Assembly (NCBI GenBank): GCA_015064415.1
Contig: SVSG01000011.1
Span: 1-61,914 of the forward strand
Direction of reading: 5' to 3'
Source: Oscillospiraceae bacterium
GTDB taxonomy: Bacteria > Bacillota > Clostridia > Oscillospirales > CAG-272
DNA: 61,914 bases
Both the position numbers and the translations under genes were made by a program. Of the stretch, positions 40,623 to 48,409 are shown one piece after another; positions within the stretch are counted from its first letter, which is position 1; every line of letters starts with the position of its first letter. The notes beneath the pieces were generated by a model, which was not told the DNA's origin, did no database searches, and saw nothing but the letters and a program-made list of their open reading frames with translations.

Positions 40623-43208
40623 CTATCCCTTGCTTTGCGACAGCTTGCGCATAAATTCCGTGATCTCGTTGCCGATGCGGGTCAGTTCCTCCAAAAATTC
40701 CTTGGCGGTCATGCGCGACACACCTGCGTGCACGGCAGAGAACTGCAGCAGCTTGTCGTTTGTCACCGTGCGGATGCTATAATCGGGGCCAAGATCATGC
40801 ATCATTTTTTCAATGTACGCGTCGGCGGTCTGGTCCTCCTTGGTGTATACGACGCGATAGCCGTCGTGCACAAATTCCGAGCCCGCGCCGTCCCTCACCA
40901 GATACGCGTCGAACACCAGCACCAGCTCGGTCTTGGTGTAATTCACGTAGTTGCTGAGCAGATCCATCAGCTCCTCGCGCGCCTTTTCCAAGCTGAATGC
41001 GGCGGTCTTGGTCAGCGTCTCGTCCGAGTAGATCAGGTTGTAGCCGTCCACGATCACCATGTTGCGCTGTGAGCGCACCGTTTTTTGTTTGTGGGGCTTT
41101 TCGCTTTTGCCTGCGGACACGATCTTCGGCTCGCTGTATTGCTTGCGCTTGATGGGGCCGAATAAGCGGAGCATCAGCGCGTCCAGCTCCTCGTCGCTGA
41201 TGTTGTATTTGCGCGAGAGCGCCGAGGGCTTGGGCAGGATCGCGGCACCGTCGGCCGTCTCCTTCACGTTGGCCTCCAGATGCTTGTAGGCATCCACCTC
41301 GCTCCAATGCACGGTAAAGCCCGCGCCGTGGGCGCAAAATACCGAGTGCGGCGGGTTGTCAAGGTCTGCCTCGGGATCGTATCCCACGTCGGCCACGATC
41401 TCGTCCTGGTTGTGGCAGGGCTCGTAGCCGTCCGAGGTGCAGAACAGCCGCCCCTCGCCGCGCGTGTAGGCAATGACCTCCTTGGTGTAATCAAACAGTG
41501 TGGAAACGGGCGCCCTGCCGCAAAGGGTGGTGCGCTCCGTGTCCGAGCCCTTTACCTCAAACTCCGCAAAGCGCGCCTGCAGGTCGGACATCGCGCGGCC
41601 CACTGCGGGGGTGGGGATCTCTAAGGTGAACTTGTAGTACGGCTCCAGCAGCGTGCAGCCCGCCTTCATCAGCCCGTGGCGCACCGCACGGTAGGTCGCC
41701 TCGCGGAAGTCACCGCCCTCGGTGTGCTTCTGGTGCGCCTTGCCCGCCACAAGCGTGATCTTCGTGTCGGTGAGCAGCGCCCCCGTCAGTGTGCCGCGGT
41801 GGTCCTTTTCGTAAAGATGCGTCAGTACCAGACGTTGCCAGTTCAGATCCAGCATGTTTTCGGGCAGGTGCGTGTCAAAGATCAAGCCCGTGCCCTTGGG
41901 CTGGGGCTCGATCAGCAGCTGTACCTCCGCATAGTGGCGCAATGGCTCAAAGTGACCGACACCGACCACCCGTTTCGCCGCCTTTTCTTTATAAAGGATC
42001 CTGCCCGCGCCAAGCGTGCAGTCAATCGAGAAGCGGTCGCGGATCAGCCGCCGGATCAGCTCGGTCTGTACCTCGCCCATCAGGCGCGCCTCAATCTGGG
42101 AAAGCTCCTCGTTCCACAAAAGATGCAGCGAGGGTTCTTCCTCCTCCAACTCCTTGAGCTTTGGGAAATAGACCCGCGTGTCGCAGTCGGGAGGGAGCTC
42201 GATGGCGTAAGAGAGCACCGGCTCAAGCAATGGCTTTGGGGTGTCCTTTTCCAGCCCAAGACCTTGCCCCACGTACGTGGCGGAAAGCCCGATCACGGCG
42301 CAGATCTCCCCGGCCGCGGCCACGTCGGTCTGCTCAAATTTGTCGCCCGAATACAGTCGGATCTGGCTGACCTTTTCCGTGATGCGCGTGCCGTTTTCCG
42401 AAAGATAGCTGATCTCGTCTCGCGCGGCCAATTGGCCGCTGGTGATCTTCATATAGCAAAGGCGCGTGGCACCAACGCGTGCGATCTTATAGACCCTTGC
42501 GCCAAAGCCCTCCTTGTCATAGACGGGCGGCAGGGTGTATTTGTCCAGCGTGTCCAGTAAATATTCGATGCCCTGCATCCGCAACGCGGAGCCAAACAGG
42601 CACGGGAAGAGCTTGCGGCGGCTGATCAGATCGGAAACGTCGCCGTCGTCGATGCCCTCGCCCGCAAGAAAGCTTTCCATAAAATCCTCGTGCACGAAGG
42701 CGAGCTTTTCCTCCAGCTCCGCGCGGCTTTCCGACTCTAAAAAGCCGACGCACAAGGGGGAGAGCGTGTCCGCAAGCTCCTTTTCCAGCTCCTCCTTGCG
42801 CTTGATGGCAAGGTCGCATTTGTTGACAAAAAGGAAGGTGGGCACGCCGTAATGCTCCAACAGCTGCCAGAGCGTGCGCGTGTGGTTTTGCGCCCCGTCC
42901 GAGGCACTGATCACAAGGATCGCGTAGTCCAATAGCGCGAGTGTCCGCTCGGTCTCCGCAGAAAAATCCACGTGCCCCGGGGTGTCAAGGAGGATGAAGT
43001 CGCAATGCTCGCTTGAAAACCTTGCCTGCTTGGAAAAAATGGTGATGCCGCGCTCGCGCTCGATGGCGTTGGTGTCAAGATAGGTGTTTTTGTGATCCAC
43101 GCGCCCCAGCGTGCGGATCCTGCCCGAGATGAAAAGCAACGCCTCGCTGAGCGTGGTCTTGCCCGCATCCACGTGCGCAAGAATGCCAATGGTGATCTTC
43201 TTTTTCAA
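40623..43208 (-). CDS. TetM/EF-G-like translational GTPase fused to YacP/Rae1-type NYN domain
   Basis: An 861-residue two-part protein. Residues 1 to about 640 follow the ribosomal-protection (TetM/TetW/TetO) layout: G1 AHVDAGKTT, switch II DTPGHVDF, G4 NKCD, and EF-G-like domains II-V including a domain IV-like EPYYKFTLEIPTPAVGRAMS. Residues about 690-861 (MVIVDGYNLIYSDETL, then ELVLVFDAYLV and DQTADAYIEKM) match the YacP NYN nuclease domain; B. subtilis YacP is Rae1, a ribosome-associated A-site mRNA endonuclease. The start is TTG 43208 with AAAGGAGG 9 bp upstream. The fusion suggests a GTPase that delivers a nuclease to ribosomes. Tetracycline resistance should not be assumed. Confidence 0.88.
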   Translation of the reverse strand: MKKKITIGILAHVDAGKTTLSEALLFISGRIRTLGRVDHKNTYLDTNAIERERGITIFSKQARFSSEHCDFILLDTPGHVDFSAETERTLALLDYAILVISASDGAQNHTRTLWQLLEHYGVPTFLFVNKCDLAIKRKEELEKELADTLSPLCVGFLESESRAELEEKLAFVHEDFMESFLAGEGIDDGDVSDLISRRKLFPCLFGSALRMQGIEYLLDTLDKYTLPPVYDKEGFGARVYKIARVGATRLCYMKITSGQLAARDEISYLSENGTRITEKVSQIRLYSGDKFEQTDVAAAGEICAVIGLSATYVGQGLGLEKDTPKPLLEPVLSYAIELPPDCDTRVYFPKLKELEEEEPSLHLLWNEELSQIEARLMGEVQTELIRRLIRDRFSIDCTLGAGRILYKEKAAKRVVGVGHFEPLRHYAEVQLLIEPQPKGTGLIFDTHLPENMLDLNWQRLVLTHLYEKDHRGTLTGALLTDTKITLVAGKAHQKHTEGGDFREATYRAVRHGLMKAGCTLLEPYYKFTLEIPTPAVGRAMSDLQARFAEFEVKGSDTERTTLCGRAPVSTLFDYTKEVIAYTRGEGRLFCTSDGYEPCHNQDEIVADVGYDPEADLDNPPHSVFCAHGAGFTVHWSEVDAYKHLEANVKETADGAAILPKPSALSRKYNISDEELDALMLRLFGPIKRKQYSEPKIVSAGKSEKPHKQKTVRSQRNMVIVDGYNLIYSDETLTKTAAFSLEKAREELMDLLSNYVNYTKTELVLVFDAYLVRDGAGSEFVHDGYRVVYTKEDQTADAYIEKMMHDLGPDYSIRTVTNDKLLQFSAVHAGVSRMTAKEFLEELTRIGNEITEFMRKLSQSKG

Positions 43209-43240
43209 GGCACGTCCTCCTTTCCGTTCGTTTCCTACTG

Positions 43241-43269
43241 ATTATACCACATTCCCGCCGTTTTTTCAA
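43241..43269 (-). promoter_or_regulatory. Promoter of the GTPase-NYN gene
   Basis: TTGAAA (43269-43264) and TATAAT (43246-43241) on the minus strand with a 17-bp spacer. It is divergent from the promoter at 43297. Confidence 0.8.
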
Positions 43270-43296
43270 TATCGTATATCACAGCCGCGCCCATGA

Positions 43297-43325
43297 TTGA
43301 CAGATTTTTGCAAATAAGGTATAAT
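43297..43325 (+). promoter_or_regulatory. Promoter of the lipoprotein-like gene
   Basis: TTGACA (43297-43302) and TATAAT (43320-43325) with a 17-bp spacer. Confidence 0.85.
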
Positions 43326-43361
43326 AAAGGTGAGAATAGCGTGACGGAAAGGGGGAATCGA

Positions 43362-43634
43362 ATGATCATGATGCCGGTAACATTTATCATTATATCTCTC
43401 GTGCTTGTGGTATGTTTTACTTCTTGTCGGCAAGATAACACTCAGTTGGCCAAAGATGAATTTTCCAGATACGATCAAGGGCAAAATGAGGTTGCACTGG
43501 TTTTGGATGATACCGTATATTTTGAAGAAGGTGAAATCGATTTAAAAGCGTTAAAGCCCGACGAAGAACCAAATAAAAAGGCCTTTCCGAAAGCGGAACA
43601 TCCCCGCTTTCGGAAAGGCCTTTTTCGTATATAA
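43362..43634 (+). CDS. Small putative lipoprotein whose frame runs through a terminator
   Basis: A 90-residue product. MIMMPVTFIIISLVLVVCFT followed by SC is a lipoprotein signal peptide with the lipobox VCFTSC. The mature part is acidic (LDDTVYFEEGEIDLKALKPD). The last 20 codons lie in the arms of a strong terminator hairpin, which is unusual and suggests that the original gene was truncated and fused to an intergenic terminator. ATG 43362 has AAGGGGGAA 5 bp upstream and a consensus promoter. I do not recognise a family. Confidence 0.55.
   Translation: MIMMPVTFIIISLVLVVCFTSCRQDNTQLAKDEFSRYDQGQNEVALVLDDTVYFEEGEIDLKALKPDEEPNKKAFPKAEHPRFRKGLFRI
43575..43626. terminator. Long-stem bidirectional terminator
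   Basis: AAAAAGGCCTTTCCGAAAGC and GCTTTCGGAAAGGCCTTTTT pair perfectly; T runs on both strands. It would stop the plus-strand lipoprotein transcript and the minus-strand ten-gene operon ending at 43664. Confidence 0.92.
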
Positions 43635-43663
43635 GTTTTTGTTTATCGCTATTACAGCAGCAC

Positions 43664-43957
43664 CTATATTTGAGGAAATTTTTCTGCGTGTTGCAAATAC
43701 TTGGTTGCCAACGGAATCACGTCGCTTATGGCGTAAACGTCGTCACCGTTGGTAATCAATTGAAGGGCTTTCGCCAGCTCTTTGCCGATAGCGTTCATTT
43801 GCTCGATCAATGCGTCATAGTTGGCGTCCTCCCACTGTATCTTCTCGATTTCTTTTTTGATATGGTGAAAGGCGTTAAGTTGTCTTTTATAAGTGAAAAT
43901 TACCGCATTTTTTTCGTTTTCCATAGCGTCAAGCTTTATTTTTAGCACGTTATCCAT
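43664..43957 (-). CDS. WXG100-like helical hairpin protein
   Basis: A 97-residue all-helical protein. Trp42 in IQWEDANYDALIEQ lies at the turn between two long helices, as in WXG100 proteins. The WED-A-NYD motif is shared with the WDDSNYD of the protein at 45568-45837, marking them as paralogues. There is no signal peptide and no clear C-terminal YxxxD/E export motif. The start overlaps the end of the upstream gene by 8 bp. It is the last gene of the operon. Expected role: a partner or substrate of the EccC-like ATPase encoded at the operon start. Confidence 0.6.
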   Translation of the reverse strand: MDNVLKIKLDAMENEKNAVIFTYKRQLNAFHHIKKEIEKIQWEDANYDALIEQMNAIGKELAKALQLITNGDDVYAISDVIPLATKYLQHAEKFPQI

Positions 43958-44957
43958 CTTTTTTCTCCCAATGAATCATACCGTTTACGTCTATTGTTGC
44001 ACCATCCGGCTGGGGAACGGTAACAAACCCTTTGTCGCTCATTTTGGCAAGGAAGGTCTTGCCTCCCAGCTTGTGTAAATTCGCACTTGGCATTCTGAAA
44101 CGGGTAATAGCTTCGGCTTTTTCGAAAAATGAAGCTTCGTCTCGTTCTTTTAACAAAACTTCATCGCAGGCGGAGTCGAAGCTTTCGGATGAGTTTGCGG
44201 ATACCGCGTTCGCATCGTTTACGCTCTTTCCGAAAAAAGCACTTGAAGTTGCGTTGTGATGGTGAGTGTTTTTTATTTGAAACAGCCGAGTGACGTAAGA
44301 GTATTCGCGCAGGTTACTTGGACGCATCATATAAAGCTCTTGCGCAGTCTCATATAGGTGATCGAATACGAAACAAAACTCGCTCATTGTTGCGTTCACT
44401 TTTTTGTTTGAGTTGGAGAAGTTATGGAGCGTGCTCAAAAATTCTCGTGTCCGAGCCGTGGTTGTCTCCATCTCGCTTCTGACGGATGCTTCCAGTTGAT
44501 AAAGCTTTGAAAGGATGTCCTCAAGCTCTGACTTTGCGGCGGCGCATTGGGACACGTAGTTGTCAATACGATGGTTTTTCTCGCAAATTCTTGCGTTTTG
44601 TTCTTCGATTTGCGCCGCTTGCTTTTGATATGCATTGGAAATAGCTTCCTTATCGTTTTGAGAAGCGTTGGAAGGTATCAACGGTTTTGCGGGAGGGGGT
44701 AATGTCTGACATTTTTGATTTTGTGCATCAATGCTTTTTTTGTCGGCGGTTGCTATCAGACCCGCAACGTTTGAAATAGAGTTCTGAATACTCGCAATAA
44801 TGTTATTCTCATGGGCGATAAAGTCTGCAATTTCTGTTTCTGTTTTGCATGTAATTTCGTCAAGGGCACGGATGCTTTCTTGAATTTTATTTTCTGCCTC
44901 TATGCAAGAGCTTGGAATCATGGAAAGAGCGTTCAGCTCAAAGCAAACGTCGTTCAT
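43950..44957 (-). CDS. Coiled-coil protein of the EccC/WXG100-like operon
   Basis: A 335-residue protein, mostly helical. It has a long N-terminal coiled coil (about 10-90), a proline spacer (LPPPAKPLIPS), a second coiled coil (about 115-215) and a C-terminal beta-like tail, LHKLGGKTFLAKMSDKGFVT, then MIHWEKKD. The layout (helical hairpin region plus small C-terminal domain) is reminiscent of LXG or PPE-like effectors, but no known toxin domain is visible. ATG 44957 forms an ATGA overlap with the previous stop. No membrane segment. Function unknown. Confidence 0.65.
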   Translation of the reverse strand: MNDVCFELNALSMIPSSCIEAENKIQESIRALDEITCKTETEIADFIAHENNIIASIQNSISNVAGLIATADKKSIDAQNQKCQTLPPPAKPLIPSNASQNDKEAISNAYQKQAAQIEEQNARICEKNHRIDNYVSQCAAAKSELEDILSKLYQLEASVRSEMETTTARTREFLSTLHNFSNSNKKVNATMSEFCFVFDHLYETAQELYMMRPSNLREYSYVTRLFQIKNTHHHNATSSAFFGKSVNDANAVSANSSESFDSACDEVLLKERDEASFFEKAEAITRFRMPSANLHKLGGKTFLAKMSDKGFVTVPQPDGATIDVNGMIHWEKKDG

Positions 44958-45274
44958 ATTTCCCCAAGCTCCTTGATGATTAAATTCGCGCGGGCACAAA
45001 GATTCTCGGCGTGGGTAAAAAGGACGTCCGATTTGTTGTAGCCCGTATCCAAAGCATCTGTTGCGCGCGTGGCGGCGGTTAGGCCGCTATCCATGTTCAA
45101 GGCAAAGCGATCGGTTATTTTGCGAAGACTTTCGCCGGCGCTTTTTCCGACCCTGTCATCGAGAGTGTTGGATATAATTTTGGCAAGGGCGTTTAAGCTG
45201 TTTTGCGTATCGCTTGCAATATCTTTTTCCGTATGAATATCGCTTTTGAGGACGGTTAACGTAATTTGGGACAT
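44954..45274 (-). CDS. Small helical protein (DUF5082/LXG-partner-like)
   Basis: A 106-residue protein, helical, without Trp (ITLTVLKSDIHTEKDIASDT...ENLCARANLIIKELGEI). Length and position between WXG-like genes and a coiled-coil protein resemble the small LXG-associated partners of Firmicutes T7SS loci. That is a position-based comparison only. It starts 3 bp after the stop of the preceding gene and overlaps the next by ATGA. Confidence 0.55.
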   Translation of the reverse strand: MSQITLTVLKSDIHTEKDIASDTQNSLNALAKIISNTLDDRVGKSAGESLRKITDRFALNMDSGLTAATRATDALDTGYNKSDVLFTHAENLCARANLIIKELGEI

Positions 45275-45277
45275 AAA

Positions 45278-45571
45278 TTACCTCACGTCAACGCCTTGTA
45301 ACTTCTTTAATTGCTTCGCGTCTTTCTCCACATCTTGGGAGATGGTAAGAAGCTTTTCCGCCTGCGTTTGAATAACTGCATTGACCTCTTCAATTACCTT
45401 GGAAAAGTCATCGTACTGCTTACCGGACCAGCACGAATGCATTTCCTGATGAGTGTTCAACAGCTTTTTCATATCTTGTTTCAAATCATTCGCATACGTG
45501 GTGATTTTCTTGGAGAGCTTCAGCATTTCGTCGGGATCTGAATTGTTTATCAGCGTATTCTTATTCATCAT
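45278..45571 (-). CDS. WXG100-family protein
   Basis: A 97-residue helical hairpin with Trp48-Ser-Gly50 in HSCWSGKQYDDFSK at the centre, the true W-x-G motif and the usual length of about 100. Flanking helices are amphipathic (LKLSKKITTYANDLKQDM and EVNAVIQTQAEKLLTI). WXG100 proteins are substrates or partners of EccC/EssC ATPases. AAGGAG lies 7 bp before the second ATG (45568); the first ATG (45571) overlaps the previous stop. No obvious YxxxD/E tail. Confidence 0.75.
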   Translation of the reverse strand: MMNKNTLINNSDPDEMLKLSKKITTYANDLKQDMKKLLNTHQEMHSCWSGKQYDDFSKVIEEVNAVIQTQAEKLLTISQDVEKDAKQLKKLQGVDVR

Positions 45572-45837
45572 CTTCTCCTTAAATATTTCGTACCTTCTTC
45601 GTGCAATTGCTTCAGCTTTTTGACGGATTTGTCAATCGCTTCAACCAGCTTTTTCTGTTCGTTCAGAACCTGCTCCTTGGCTTCGATTATAAGGTCATAG
45701 TTGCTATCATCCCAATGACTGTGGGCATCCTTCAACGTTTTATCGAAGTTATCAAGGTCTTTTTCCAACTTTTTTTTGAAATTTCTGAGGTAAATGACAT
45801 ATTCTTCGATTTTAGCTACGTCGATCTTGTACGGCAT
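45568..45837 (-). CDS. WXG100-like helical hairpin protein
   Basis: An 89-residue protein (MPYKIDVAKIEEYVIYLRNF...) with Trp42 in HSHWDDSNYDLIIEAK between two charged helices. The W-D-D-x-NYD turn replaces W-x-G and is shared with the protein at 43664. It lies 11 bp after the zinc-ribbon/DUF6273 gene and overlaps the next gene by 4 bp. A strongly basic end (LHEEGTKYLRRR) is distinctive. Confidence 0.65.
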   Translation of the reverse strand: MPYKIDVAKIEEYVIYLRNFKKKLEKDLDNFDKTLKDAHSHWDDSNYDLIIEAKEQVLNEQKKLVEAIDKSVKKLKQLHEEGTKYLRRR

Positions 45838-45848
45838 ACAAAGACTCC

Positions 45849-47267
45849 TTATTTATCAAATTTGATCCACATTGCGGGACGGACGCCGCGGACCTCTGTC
45901 GCGGTTTCATATCCGTCAAGGACAATCCTATCCCCTGAGAAGCGCGCAGAGTGAAAGAGATTTTTGTCATCCCGAAAACTCCATCTGCGGTCACGTAGCC
46001 ACCATCGTACTTGTCCGTCGCCGTTATTGGGAAAACCGTGGCTTTTTGCATAATTGCTTGCAGAACAACTGCCAAGGTCACCTGTAAAATATTTGAACAC
46101 TTCGTCACTGTTTAAGAGGAACAAGCGGTCGGACGTGTCCATGCAATCATCGGTTGTTACGGTTGTGGTGCAGATTTGAGCTTGTTCCTGCGAATTAAAG
46201 GAATTATTCAAGAACTCATTATTAAGCCACGCGCGCAGATGGCAGTTTTCCCATGTTACGTTCTTGCTTTTTAAATTATTGTGAAAAGGTCGGCCTTCAA
46301 GTGCGTATTTACTTATTACCAAAGCTTTGCGACCTTCTTGTTCGAGTACGATCCATTCAATGGGGACGCCACCGTGTACACCAAAGGTTACGGTTTTGCC
46401 GGCGGACCAGCTTTCAAGAAATTGTTTGCGCTTTTTTGCCTCGGCAGCTTTGCGCGCTTCTTCTGCTTTTTTGAACTCCTCCGCTTTGCGCGCTTCTTCT
46501 GCTTTTTTGAGCTCCGCCGCTTTGCGTGCCGCTTCTGCTTTTTTTGCCTCAGCCGCATTGCGTGCCGCTTGTTCAAGTTTAAGAAGGTGGATCGTAATGC
46601 ATCCATTTTGATTTTCAAGGTAGGGATCTATATTATCGTCAACGCTTAAAAAATCCCTTGCGGTAGGGGAAAGGAGCTTGTTTAAAGTATCCCGGTTATA
46701 TTCGGTTAAGATCAGCTTCTCAAGTTTGACACCCTCAAATGAATCGTCGTATATTTTCTCTACCGATGCGGGAATGTTGATTTTTACAAGAGAGTTGCAG
46801 TTTGCAAAAGCTCTTTTGCCGATGATTCTGATGCCGTTTTCAATTTCCACAAACGTGATGACGTCGTTGTTTTCGAAGGCGCTGTCATAGATCTCCTCAA
46901 TAGGGGAGCGAATGACGATACTTCTTTTCTTGCCCGTGTAGCCGAGCAGCACCTCATTTTCTACAATAAAGCCCTCTTTTGCATAAAGCTGATCCTGCGC
47001 CATGGCATTCATGGTATCAAGATCAATGACGGCGTCCATTGGATTTGTTTGGGCGGGGGGCAGGGGGGTGTCAGCCATAAGATCTTTCGCAATGTCATAT
47101 CCGCATTCCGGGCAGAAGGTCCCACCCGAAAACTTGGTTCCGCATTCCGTACAAAAATGTTCTGCGTTTTGGTTTTCTTCTTCAAATTTCTTGATGTTGA
47201 AGCCACACTTGACGCAAAATTTTGCCGTGCTGCCTACGCTTGCTCTGCATTTTGGACAGGTTTTCAT
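45849..47267 (-). CDS. Double zinc-ribbon, LRR, helical-linker and DUF6273 protein
   Basis: A 472-residue modular protein. Two zinc ribbons occupy 1-65 (CPKCRAS...CVKCG and CTECGTK...CPECG). BspA-type LRR units follow at about 100-190 (VEIENGIRIIGKRAFANCNS). A strongly charged helical stretch of AAEAKKAEAARK-type repeats spans about 230-280, and a C-terminal DUF6273 domain (WENCHLRAWLNNEFL, DRLFLLNSDEVFKYF, WWLRD, VRGVRPAMWIKF) ends it. DUF6273 is a lectin/FGE-like fold usually seen on surface or sensor proteins; here no signal peptide is present. ATG 47267 follows AAAGGTGG. Likely scaffold or sensor within the operon. Confidence 0.8.
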   Translation of the reverse strand: MKTCPKCRASVGSTAKFCVKCGFNIKKFEEENQNAEHFCTECGTKFSGGTFCPECGYDIAKDLMADTPLPPAQTNPMDAVIDLDTMNAMAQDQLYAKEGFIVENEVLLGYTGKKRSIVIRSPIEEIYDSAFENNDVITFVEIENGIRIIGKRAFANCNSLVKINIPASVEKIYDDSFEGVKLEKLILTEYNRDTLNKLLSPTARDFLSVDDNIDPYLENQNGCITIHLLKLEQAARNAAEAKKAEAARKAAELKKAEEARKAEEFKKAEEARKAAEAKKRKQFLESWSAGKTVTFGVHGGVPIEWIVLEQEGRKALVISKYALEGRPFHNNLKSKNVTWENCHLRAWLNNEFLNNSFNSQEQAQICTTTVTTDDCMDTSDRLFLLNSDEVFKYFTGDLGSCSASNYAKSHGFPNNGDGQVRWWLRDRRWSFRDDKNLFHSARFSGDRIVLDGYETATEVRGVRPAMWIKFDK

Positions 47268-47289
47268 AATGTTTTCCACCTTTGCTTTA

Positions 47290-48396
47290 TTAATATCTTA
47301 TAACGCTAAAATTACTGCCGATGAAATACGGGGGTGTAAGATGCATAGGAAGCTTTACGGTGCGCAGATTATCACATCTTCGGAAGGCGAGATCATCGAT
47401 TTTCGTTACGCTTTGCGGAATCGTAATGGTTGTCAAGGCCTTGCAGTTTGCAAATGCACATTCGCCGATATGCGTCAATCCCTCGGGAAGTGTGACATCG
47501 GTCAGATTGGTGCAGGAATCAAAAGCTTGGATTTCTATTTTCGTTACTCCGCGCGGAATCTCAATACGAGCCAGATTGCTGCAATAAGAAAATGCTCTTG
47601 CCGGAATCGTCGTAATATTGCACGGTAATTGAATGCTAGGCAAGCTTTCGCACTTGTAAAATGCTTCAAAATCTATTCCCGCTACACTATTGGGTATGGT
47701 AACACTTCTCAGGTTTTTGCAGTCTTGAAACATTCTATAATGGATCCATTTAAAACCGTTTTCTATCGTAACGTATTGCAGGTTTGTGCAGTTGTGAAAG
47801 GCTCCGCTTCCGCCAAACCAATTCGTTTTTTCAAAAATTGCGTCTCCGGGAATAGTTATACTCGTCAGTTTAGAGAAAGCGAATGCGCCGTCGCTTATGA
47901 ATACTCCGCCACGGGGCAATTCGAGGGTTGTTGCTCCAAGGCATGCAAAGGCATCTTTGCCGATTTTTTTTAGACTTTGGGGCAAAACCATGCTTTTTAT
48001 ATTGTAGCAGCCTTCAAACGCAGCATCACCGATCTCGGTAACTTGTCCTTCAAAGGATACCTCTGTTATTTCACTGCGCATGATCCTATCGTGGGAAAAA
48101 GCGTTCTTTCCCACGACCGTAACCTCCTTCGGCACAACCACCTTGCCGCCCTTGCCCTTGTATTTTATCAGTACGCCGTCTTTTATTTCAAAGTCTTTTT
48201 TGATCTTTTCGAGCGCCTGTTGCTTTTTGAGCTGCTTTGAGGCCTCGTTCTCCAAGGCGGAGAAGTCTAATCCGGCAAGACCGCCGGAGCTTTCGGCGTT
48301 GTTTTTGTTGTTTAAGTATTTGCTGATGTTGGCGCCGCATTCCTGACAGAATTTCTGTGTGATCAGTTTCGCGCCGCATTCGGGACAGAATTTCAT
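47290..48396 (-). CDS. Zinc-ribbon plus BspA-type leucine-rich-repeat protein
   Basis: A 368-residue cytosolic protein: zinc ribbon (CPECGAKLITQKFCQECG) at 4-21, a short coiled coil (QLKKQQALEKIKKDFEI) near 60-75, then ten or more LRR_5 units (for example YVTIENGFKWIHYRMFQDCK). Its first 90 codons are nearly identical in DNA to those of the gene at 48410-49957. ATG 48396 has AAAGGAGAAG 6 bp upstream; longer in-frame reading enters the neighbouring gene. LRR_5 proteins bind other proteins; a role as scaffold for the WXG-like proteins is inferred. Confidence 0.82.
   Translation of the reverse strand: MKFCPECGAKLITQKFCQECGANISKYLNNKNNAESSGGLAGLDFSALENEASKQLKKQQALEKIKKDFEIKDGVLIKYKGKGGKVVVPKEVTVVGKNAFSHDRIMRSEITEVSFEGQVTEIGDAAFEGCYNIKSMVLPQSLKKIGKDAFACLGATTLELPRGGVFISDGAFAFSKLTSITIPGDAIFEKTNWFGGSGAFHNCTNLQYVTIENGFKWIHYRMFQDCKNLRSVTIPNSVAGIDFEAFYKCESLPSIQLPCNITTIPARAFSYCSNLARIEIPRGVTKIEIQAFDSCTNLTDVTLPEGLTHIGECAFANCKALTTITIPQSVTKIDDLAFRRCDNLRTVKLPMHLTPPYFIGSNFSVIRY
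48118..48396 (-). repeat. Direct repeat, copy 1 (5' part of zinc-ribbon/LRR gene)
   Basis: About 280 bp at the 5' end of this gene match 49679-49957 with only a few differences, in the same orientation, 1561 bp apart. Codons outside the repeat have diverged fully, so the N-terminal part has been kept alike by recent duplication or gene conversion. Confidence 0.85.
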
Positions 48397-48409
48397 AATA
48401 TCTTCTCCT

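Noticed and set aside
40623-43208. Tetracycline-resistance gene
   Set aside because: Although TetM-like, the NYN fusion and likely chromosomal setting suggest a ribosome-linked housekeeping role; resistance cannot be inferred.
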